This document shows, piece after piece, positions 58,909 through 64,000 of a DNA stretch of 64,000 nucleotides. Within the stretch, counting starts at the first letter, position 1. Each line of letters opens with the position of its first letter. The notes under the pieces were generated by a model. It worked only from the letters and a program-made list of their open reading frames with translations, had not been told where the DNA came from and did no database searches. Origin of the DNA: Pseudomonas rustica (lineage in GTDB: Bacteria; Pseudomonadota; Gammaproteobacteria; Pseudomonadales; Pseudomonadaceae); contig NZ_JAGYHF010000003.1 of assembly GCF_018336155.1 (NCBI RefSeq), positions 470,721 through 534,720 on the forward strand. The letters run 5' to 3'. The position numbers were made by a program, and so were the translations under genes.

Positions 58909-59165
58909 TGTGTTTCTCCTTTCTGGCGCTCGCTGCGGGGCAATTGTTGCTCCCTCGCGCCCTTTTTATCAATTGCCTTGGCTGCCACGTAAGACGATGC
59001 CCACGCATCAAGCTCCTGACGATCGAAGCCGACACCGCGTTCCCCGATCGGGAACTCATTCACGAACGGCCTGACGATTTCGTTAAACAACGGCAAATTC
59101 ATGCTCAAGTAGGCAGGCGCCTCCCCGGCGCGGATAAAGCGTGGCTGCAATTTTTGTGCGCCCAT
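58779..59165 (-). CDS. Excisionase-like DNA-binding protein
   Basis: The 128-residue protein has an N-terminal winged-helix region of the excisionase/AlpA type (FIRAGEAPAYLSMNLPLFNEI, then GVGFDRQELDAWASSYV). A basic, probably flexible tail follows. Such factors bend DNA and direct the integrase towards excision, and often regulate int. The last 130 nt overlap the start of int in another frame, an unusually long overlap that couples the two genes. Confidence 0.78.
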   Translation of the reverse strand: MGAQKLQPRFIRAGEAPAYLSMNLPLFNEIVRPFVNEFPIGERGVGFDRQELDAWASSYVAAKAIDKKGAREQQLPRSERQKGETQWREKRSQASPKGKVSGISTRKSTAKDFTNLLEQVTGKKQSAT

Positions 59166-59243
59166 ACAGCATCCTTTTCCCCTGATGGGGCGGTTAAATG
59201 GGGGTGCTCCATGCCGCGCGTGGCGGCAGAAGGTGGTGATGGG

Positions 59244-60170
59244 TTACAGAGTTAGTTCGTGGCCGAACGGTACGCGGAAGCCTGAGGCGTTACGGTGGCC
59301 TCCACCGCCGTACTGCTTGGCGATCTCGGAAACGTCTAAGCCTCCATCGGTGCTTCGCAGGCTGAAAGAACGTCCGTCTGGAGTGTCCCAGTAGCAGGCC
59401 GCAAAGGGTTCGCCCTGTGCCATAAGGTGGCCGGCGTCACTGGTCAGCGTGTATGGAAGGCTGGCGGCAGGAACATCGTGACCACCGATCACCAAGCGCC
59501 GCTTCGTTACAGCGACCAGTTCGGCAACGTCTTTGTGATGCTTGCGCTCAATTGCCGCACCATCTGATCGCAGTGTCTGCACGTCGGCGGCCATCAACTG
59601 ATCCCAGATTTCGAAATCATAGGGGTAGCTGAAAAGGTTGGCCTGAATCTCTCTGGTGCCGTCCAGTTCGAACAACCACAAGTCGCGGTCTTCGATGTGG
59701 CGCAGAAGCTGCGGCGGTTCTTGGTCAGGGAAGTAATGATTCCAGGCCAACATTGCGCCGCTACGATTCATGTCGAAGCAGCACGCAATGGCTGGACCAT
59801 TTTGTGAGTGGGCCATGTCATGCGCCGTCTTCCAGCCAAGCAACGGAGAGCCATCATCGTGGCGGGTATCCTCTTCGATCCCAGCATGGAATGGCTCGAA
59901 GCGGGACAAGTCTTCGGCAGCGCTTTTATGGTGGTCGAGCACGATGATGCTGTTCGCCTTGTACGCGAGCGCTGCCAGCACGTCGTACTTGTAGCTGAAG
60001 TCGACGAGGATTACGTCCTTACCGGTGACGTCTGCCGGCTCCTGCCCATAAACTCCCGGCACAAACTCGACATCGGTGCCGAGCGCTTGCCTGACAACCC
60101 ATGCAGCGCCGAACCCGTCAGCGCAGTTGCCGTGGTAGATGCACATCGTTTTGCGTTGAATCTCGGACAT
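59244..60170 (-). CDS. DHH-family phosphoesterase
   Basis: The 308-residue protein has the DHH phosphoesterase motifs. CIYHGNCADGFGAAW and VDFSYK bind metal, LDHHKS (residues 79-81 DHH) gives the family name, and the C-terminal GGGHRNASGF is the DHHA1 substrate motif. Relatives split nanoRNA, cyclic dinucleotides or related phosphodiesters; the prophage context suggests nucleotide or signal turnover. The ATG at 60170 has GAGGAATTC upstream; the frame is open eight codons further. Confidence 0.9.
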   Translation of the reverse strand: MSEIQRKTMCIYHGNCADGFGAAWVVRQALGTDVEFVPGVYGQEPADVTGKDVILVDFSYKYDVLAALAYKANSIIVLDHHKSAAEDLSRFEPFHAGIEEDTRHDDGSPLLGWKTAHDMAHSQNGPAIACCFDMNRSGAMLAWNHYFPDQEPPQLLRHIEDRDLWLFELDGTREIQANLFSYPYDFEIWDQLMAADVQTLRSDGAAIERKHHKDVAELVAVTKRRLVIGGHDVPAASLPYTLTSDAGHLMAQGEPFAACYWDTPDGRSFSLRSTDGGLDVSEIAKQYGGGGHRNASGFRVPFGHELTL

Positions 60171-60221
60171 ACGAATTCCTCGCCCGCCGCACACCGGCAG
60201 GCTGTTGAGTTGGGGGAGGGG

Positions 60222-60377
60222 TTACTGCTGGGCGCGGCGTTGGAAATCAGTGCAGCGCACGATCACCGTCTGCCCGTCGTTCGAAAGCGGAGGCATGGTG
60301 CTGAAGGGAAGTTGGCTGCAATTGCGGTGAGCGTGGGTGCAGGTGGCGCACATGCCACCTTTGGGTTGATGGTTCAT
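60222..60377 (-). CDS. Small Cys-rich phage-type protein
   Basis: The 51-residue product (MNHQPKGGMCATCTHAHRNC, later VRCTDFQRR) has four Cys that could bind one zinc. The ATG at 60377 is 8 nt after GAGGG; an ATG two codons upstream is too close to that site. Similar small Cys proteins occur near the integrase in Pseudomonas prophages. The longer open frame upstream overlaps the next gene and has no typical sequence. Confidence 0.62.
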   Translation of the reverse strand: MNHQPKGGMCATCTHAHRNCSQLPFSTMPPLSNDGQTVIVRCTDFQRRAQQ

Positions 60378-60426
60378 CGCCATGGCCCTCGGTAGATGTC
60401 TTGGAGCATGAACAGGCTGGCGAGGA

Positions 60427-60801
60427 TCATAGTAGGTGCGCCCCTGCTTCGAGTAGGCCGTCGCGGTCTTCGCGCAGGTTGTCGCGCTCATGCCTGAGTT
60501 CGTCGCGCTCCCTGACCAAAGCCTTGATGGCGGTCGAGATATTCCGGTGGCCGAGGGTGATGGTGATGGCCTGTGCTTCGTCGAACAGCTTGACCTTCTG
60601 GTCTCGGTCGTCCGCTGCTCGCGCGGCCAGCTCCTTTCCGTGGATCTTGAGGCAACGCTTGCAGGTGACGTGGCGCCAGTCATTAGTGAGCTGCTCGTCG
60701 GTCATTACGCCATCGGTGCCGCAGTAAACGTGTTCGGGCGGATCCTGATCGGCCTCGGTGCCGCCATCCCACGGGTACAAGTGAATCGCTCGCTTGCTCA
60801 T
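60427..60801 (-). CDS. Hypothetical phage protein with a coiled coil
   Basis: The 124-residue product starts MSKRAIHLYPWDGGTE. CGT and C-x-x-C (HVTCKRCLKIHG) could bind zinc. A strongly charged coiled coil follows (about 80-115: ALVRERDELRHERDNLRED). The ATG at 60801 has AAGGCGG upstream. The function is unknown. Similar proteins with a zinc-type start and a coiled coil are seen in Pseudomonas prophages. Confidence 0.65.
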   Translation of the reverse strand: MSKRAIHLYPWDGGTEADQDPPEHVYCGTDGVMTDEQLTNDWRHVTCKRCLKIHGKELAARAADDRDQKVKLFDEAQAITITLGHRNISTAIKALVRERDELRHERDNLREDRDGLLEAGAHLL

Positions 60802-60871
60802 CCGATCACCGCCTTTATGGTCAGTACCAATGGAAGCCAGAAGAAGAGGGTGCAGCCGAGTGTGCACTTGG

Positions 60872-61612
60872 TCACCATGGCGCGGCCTTCCTTACGTCCT
60901 CGACTGTGACGATGTGCGGGGTGACGTCCTTGATGGTGAAGAATTCAGGCTGGCAGTGCTTACGCGCCCAGGCCATGAGCGGCCGCATCGCCCGCACTAA
61001 GTCCGCCTTCGCCTCGGCGTCGAGCGTTGGGTAATTGTCGACCCACTCGCCGGCGTCGCTTTCGTAGGCGCGTTCGCTCATGTGTTCGAGCAAATCGTCT
61101 TGGTCTGGCAGAAATTTCGCCGGGTCGTCCTTGCACTCGGTGCCGCGATAGACCGTATCGCCTTCGTACAGGCCTGACCTGAAGCTGGCCGGGTGGCCAT
61201 CGCCGCAGCTGTCATGGCCGTAATTATCTTTGAGGAGTTCGTCGAGGTTGTCGTAATCCCACGAACCGTTCTCACCGGTGAGCGACCATTTCTCTCCGGT
61301 TTCGGGAGCTTCGTAGTCTGGAATCGAGTTCGCTGCAGCGATCGGCAGGGCCGCCCTGAACTGTTCGAGATACCCGGCAGGCTTTGATCCCCAGCGATTT
61401 ACAAGGCATTCATCATCAACCGCCGCGCCCTCGTCTTCGGGCTCGCCTGACGGTTCGCCCGGTACCATGAAGAACTCTCGCTCGACAGCATGCAGAAGAT
61501 CGGAAAAGCGTTTGGTGTTTTCGATGTTGACCAGCAGCGTCGACAGTTCGTGGTTGGAGCTGAGGCCGAACACGTTGTAGATGCGGGCCAGCTCTGGCTT
61601 ATGTTTGGGCAT
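60872..61612 (-). CDS. Hypothetical acidic phage protein
   Basis: The 246-residue soluble protein is acidic. MPKHKPELARIYNVFGLSS opens a helical N-terminus, followed by an acidic linker (GEPSGEPEDEGAAVDDE) and a C-terminal helical part ending AMRPLMAWARKHCQPEFFTI. There is no membrane segment or known catalytic motif. I do not recognise a family. It is followed at a 70-nt gap by the coiled-coil gene. Confidence 0.6.
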   Translation of the reverse strand: MPKHKPELARIYNVFGLSSNHELSTLLVNIENTKRFSDLLHAVEREFFMVPGEPSGEPEDEGAAVDDECLVNRWGSKPAGYLEQFRAALPIAAANSIPDYEAPETGEKWSLTGENGSWDYDNLDELLKDNYGHDSCGDGHPASFRSGLYEGDTVYRGTECKDDPAKFLPDQDDLLEHMSERAYESDAGEWVDNYPTLDAEAKADLVRAMRPLMAWARKHCQPEFFTIKDVTPHIVTVEDVRKAAPW

Positions 61613-61659
61613 GACTTCGTCCTTGCCGCTATAGCGGCTGACTTTGAATGGGGAGGGAG

Positions 61660-62322
61660 TTAAGGCTTGGAGTGAATTTCGAGGAGGTGTTCGACTTGAT
61701 TGGACATCTGCCCGCCGTCCTGCGCTGCTTCGACAAGTTCGAGCGCCCAGTCTTGGAGCCAGTCACGCGGCACACCAATAATCTGCGTGCCTGGTGCGTG
61801 GGAACAATCCAGCGGCCAAGCTCTGAGAACCTTGTCCCCTTTGTACGCCAGCAGGGGCTCACCGGTTTCTTTCTCAGTCCATTTGCCGTCGGCGTCCAGC
61901 ATGGCGAACGTCAGCGCTACATCGCGTTCACCGTCCCAGTTGTCGATGTGGCGCACGGCGTAGAGACCCGGCTTGTAGACCGAACCCGCTGCTGGCTTGA
62001 GCGCTGTAAACACCTCGCCGCGCATCGCGTCAATGGACGAAGATGGCACCGCGCCCGGGTCACCCTGGATCGCATAGAACAGTTCATTGGATCGGAGCAA
62101 CAGCGCCTCCAGCTCATCAATCCGCTGATCCGCTGCGTTCAGGCGCATCTGCAGGGCCTGCTCGCGCGCCAATGACTCTTCGAGCAAAACGCTGGCGGGC
62201 TTGTAAGGAGTTGGGCATTCGCCGCGGGGTGGTTCGGCGAAGGAACCCTCAGCTTTGCAGCCCCTGCATACGACAAAGCCGCCGTCGTCGGCCTCAATGG
62301 CGTCATTGAAATGCGTATTCAT
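61660..62322 (-). CDS. Hypothetical phage protein, CxxC start and coiled coil
   Basis: The 220-residue product begins MNTHFNDAIEADDGGF and has C-R-G-C (VVCRGCKAEG) and a later Cys (GECPTP) that could bind zinc. A coiled coil follows at about 50-85 (EESLAREQALQMRLNAADQR), then a Trp-rich C-terminal domain. The ATG at 62322 has GGAGG 7 nt upstream; an adjacent ATG (62325) is an alternative. The function is unknown. Confidence 0.65.
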   Translation of the reverse strand: MNTHFNDAIEADDGGFVVCRGCKAEGSFAEPPRGECPTPYKPASVLLEESLAREQALQMRLNAADQRIDELEALLLRSNELFYAIQGDPGAVPSSSIDAMRGEVFTALKPAAGSVYKPGLYAVRHIDNWDGERDVALTFAMLDADGKWTEKETGEPLLAYKGDKVLRAWPLDCSHAPGTQIIGVPRDWLQDWALELVEAAQDGGQMSNQVEHLLEIHSKP

Positions 62323-62336
62323 CATGCAGCCTCCAG

Positions 62337-62921
62337 TCAATTGTCGGTGCCGGTGTAAGTGCGCCAAGGCACCTTCACGCCGTTTACGAGGAATCCCCAG
62401 TCACCGCGCCACTTGCTGGTGATGAAGAGTGTGATGACGCCGCCGGGGGATACCTGGTCGATGCGGTGGTATTCGCCGTGGTTGAGGCGGGCGGTGTCTC
62501 CTGGCCGGCGATCGAGGTATTCGGTAGCCTGGAATGCAGCGTCGAATGACTGGCGCAGCTCGGAGGCTTTCATCAGCAACTGGTGAAGTGCCGGATCATC
62601 AGGTTGAAGCAGACGCTGCTCCGTGTACCAGCCGCGCAGAATGATCGTGCGAGCATTCCATGGGTGATCGTGCAAATCCCGATCTTCATCCGGCCGCATG
62701 ATGTGGTGGACGCGGAATGACCACGGGCACCACCACAGCGCCGGCTTGTGTGTCTCCCGGCTGTACGGATTGAACAGCCACCACCGGCCCATGTACATCT
62801 CGGCGCAATCGGCGGACATGATGTGCTGGTACGGGGTGAGCTTGGCGCGGGCGATAAGCCAGTCGGCGATGGCCGGGCGCGCGAGTAACTTGGCGATGAT
62901 TCGCCAGAAGAGATTGATCAC
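62337..62921 (-). CDS. Cupin-like phage protein
   Basis: The 194-residue product has a motif LHDHPWNARTIILRGWYTE followed by GEYHRIDQV. His-x-His plus Glu and a later His are the metal ligands of cupins, so a small metal-dependent or sugar-binding role is possible. GTG at 62921 (AGGA 8 nt upstream) is chosen; ATG at 62945 is an alternative without a good site. It ends 14 nt before the next gene. Confidence 0.68.
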   Translation of the reverse strand: MINLFWRIIAKLLARPAIADWLIARAKLTPYQHIMSADCAEMYMGRWWLFNPYSRETHKPALWWCPWSFRVHHIMRPDEDRDLHDHPWNARTIILRGWYTEQRLLQPDDPALHQLLMKASELRQSFDAAFQATEYLDRRPGDTARLNHGEYHRIDQVSPGGVITLFITSKWRGDWGFLVNGVKVPWRTYTGTDN

Positions 62922-62966
62922 GTTTGGCGTCCTATGCCGGGGCATGCCCGGGCGGTGGAGGGTGGG

Positions 62967-63974
62967 TTAGGCCGTTACGCGCTTCAGCTGTTCTGTAAGT
63001 TGAGTTGGCAGTCCACGTAGAGTCAGCGTGCCGCCGGCTTCGTCGAACTCGATCTTCGACCCGAGCAGGTGCTGTTCGAAGCTGATCGACAACCCCTCTG
63101 CGCGGCCAGTGAACCGCCGAAATTTGTTGAGGGTCTTCTTGTCCGGCGGCAGGGTGTCTGAAAGTCCGTAATCAGCGGCCTTGATAAAGTCGGCGAAGGC
63201 TTTTGGCTGATCTTCGTTAATGAGCTCCGACAGTTCGTCGATGGTGATCGGCTCGCCCAGCTTGGCTTGGGCCATCGAGTAACTGACGAGGGTTTGGGTC
63301 TTCTCGCGTGCAGATTCTTCGCCCAGATCCTCACTCTCAACGAAGTCGCTGAAGGCCTTGAGCAGCGTCCGAGTTTCGCCGGCCCCGTCGATCCCTTCCT
63401 GACATCCGATGAAATCACGAAAGTAGTCGTTCAGCTTGCGCCCCTGTTTGCCCTTGATAAACGAGATGTACTGCTTCGATTGCGGATTGCTCTGCCACTC
63501 GCTGATGTTGATGCGCGAAGCCAGGCGGATGTGATCCAGATCCAAGCGCTTGACCGTCATTAAGCTGAGTTCTTCGGTCATGGTCACCGCTTCCGTTTCT
63601 TGCACCAAGGCAATGATCAGATAGTCGGTGAGACCTTGTCGGTAGTGACAAAAGAGGGCGTGCCCGCCCGTAGTCAAGTTCGATTCCTCCATCAATCGGG
63701 TCAGGTGCTCGACGGCGATGATGCTGAAATCGAGGAAGTCAGAGCCGCCAGCCAAGTACTTGGCGAGCCAGCCGCTGAGAGGGAACGCGCCAGATTCGGC
63801 GTGGAAGAATCCCCAGCCCTTACCGCTGGTGGCGTTGTAGTTTTCGTTGAACTGATTCATCAGATCGTCACGGGCTTGGCTTTCGACCTGCTCGGAACTG
63901 CCGAGGAATAAAACAGCCGGGTTGCCGTCAGGCTTTTTGTCGATCTTGTGAATTACGCTGTGGAGTACGGGCAT
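62967..63974 (-). CDS. YejK-type nucleoid-associated protein on the prophage
   Basis: The 335-residue protein matches the YejK/NdpA family (37-kDa nucleoid-associated proteins). The pattern includes an N-terminal [11 protein letters not shown], a central [20 protein letters not shown] and a C-terminal [16 protein letters not shown]. The chromosomal relative binds DNA and the nucleoid. GAGGAAATCTTC precedes the ATG. Several Pseudomonas prophages carry such a copy; a role in host takeover or phage DNA packing is a guess. Confidence 0.85.
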   Translation of the reverse strand: MPVLHSVIHKIDKKPDGNPAVLFLGSSEQVESQARDDLMNQFNENYNATSGKGWGFFHAESGAFPLSGWLAKYLAGGSDFLDFSIIAVEHLTRLMEESNLTTGGHALFCHYRQGLTDYLIIALVQETEAVTMTEELSLMTVKRLDLDHIRLASRINISEWQSNPQSKQYISFIKGKQGRKLNDYFRDFIGCQEGIDGAGETRTLLKAFSDFVESEDLGEESAREKTQTLVSYSMAQAKLGEPITIDELSELINEDQPKAFADFIKAADYGLSDTLPPDKKTLNKFRRFTGRAEGLSISFEQHLLGSKIEFDEAGGTLTLRGLPTQLTEQLKRVTA

Positions 63975-64000
63975 GAAGATTTCCTCGGGGCATACGCCTG

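Larger units (their letters stand above)
57651..64000. mobile_element. Integrase end of a prophage or integrative element
   Basis: From the tRNA-Pro to the end of the window all genes run on the minus strand. They begin with a tyrosine integrase and an excisionase-like gene and continue with proteins common in Pseudomonas prophages. The upstream housekeeping block ends exactly at the tRNA. The far attachment site is not in the window, so size and completeness are unknown. No capsid or lysis gene is seen yet. Confidence 0.85.

Noticed and set aside
60378..60683. N-terminal extension of the small Cys-rich prophage gene
   Set aside because: It overlaps the coiled-coil gene in another frame and is rich in Ser, Thr and Arg, as expected for a shadow frame.
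60798..60877. A very small ORF starting at the ATG at 60877 that might couple the prophage genes
   Set aside because: On careful translation the frame stops after 18 codons (TGA) and does not reach the next start.
57651..64000. CRISPR array or restriction-modification system in the mobile region
   Set aside because: There are no spaced direct repeats of 24-40 nt and no methylase or nuclease motifs in the visible genes.

Overview
The window is chromosomal DNA of a Pseudomonas, most likely of the P. fluorescens group. Three things suggest this. The gene order leuC-leuD-methyltransferase-leuB-asd-asd paralogue-fimV-truA-trpF-accD-folC-dedD-cvpA-purF-metZ-SDR is the one I know from P. aeruginosa. 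The intergenic palindromes are of the kinds common in fluorescens-group genomes (arms of the type TGTGGGAGCGAGCCTGCTCGCG and GTAGGAGCTGC). The proteins themselves (FimV, RsmA/CsrA, MetZ, XdhC, DUF1654) are typical of Pseudomonas. Identifications rest on motifs and remembered families; no database search was run.

Layout. 1-2834: a hydrolase fragment, a hot-dog thioesterase, dusC, and the small heat-shock gene ibpA with a sigma-32-like promoter and a ROSE-type RNA thermometer. 2880-7118 (minus): a five-PAS GGDEF-EAL c-di-GMP protein and a LysR regulator divergent from leuC. 7266-25809 (plus): a long housekeeping block for leucine, aspartate-semialdehyde, polarity/type IV pilus (FimV), tRNA pseudouridine, tryptophan, fatty acid, folate, purine and methionine functions. 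25977-26354: a tRNA-Val(UAC), tRNA-Asp, tRNA-Asp cluster. 26829-32403: an operon for a Tat-exported molybdenum hydroxylase, made of a molybdopterin subunit, a 2Fe-2S subunit, a triheme cytochrome c and an XdhC-type maturation factor. 32553-38444: an FAD amine oxidase, tRNA-Val(GAC), a gene-poor stretch with a candidate small RNA and a 44-residue ORF, csrA, a siderophore-interacting protein, and a DUF1654-endA pair behind a LexA-type box. 38613-47668: periplasmic glutaminase-asparaginase, then a ribose operon (rbsB A C R K D) ending in an exported nucleoside hydrolase, behind a LacI-family operator. 47817-49824: small genes including a cold-shock protein and an I78-type inhibitor lipoprotein. 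50197-57484: the translation block thrS-infC-rpmI-rplT-pheS-pheT-ihfA-merR.

57574-57650 is tRNA-Pro(GGG). Directly downstream a tyrosine integrase points at the tRNA, followed by an excisionase-like gene and a run of minus-strand phage-type genes to the end of the window (DHH phosphoesterase, small hypotheticals, a cupin-like protein, a YejK-type nucleoid-associated protein). This is the integrase end of a prophage or integrative element whose other end lies outside the window.

The observations I find most worth checking are: a hairpin just upstream of the thrS ribosome binding site that mimics a tRNA-Thr anticodon arm; SOS control of the DUF1654-endA pair; the coupling of an exported nucleoside hydrolase to ribose uptake; a candidate small RNA at about 34676-34785; the prophage-borne YejK and DHH proteins; and an Asd paralogue that has lost its catalytic cysteine.
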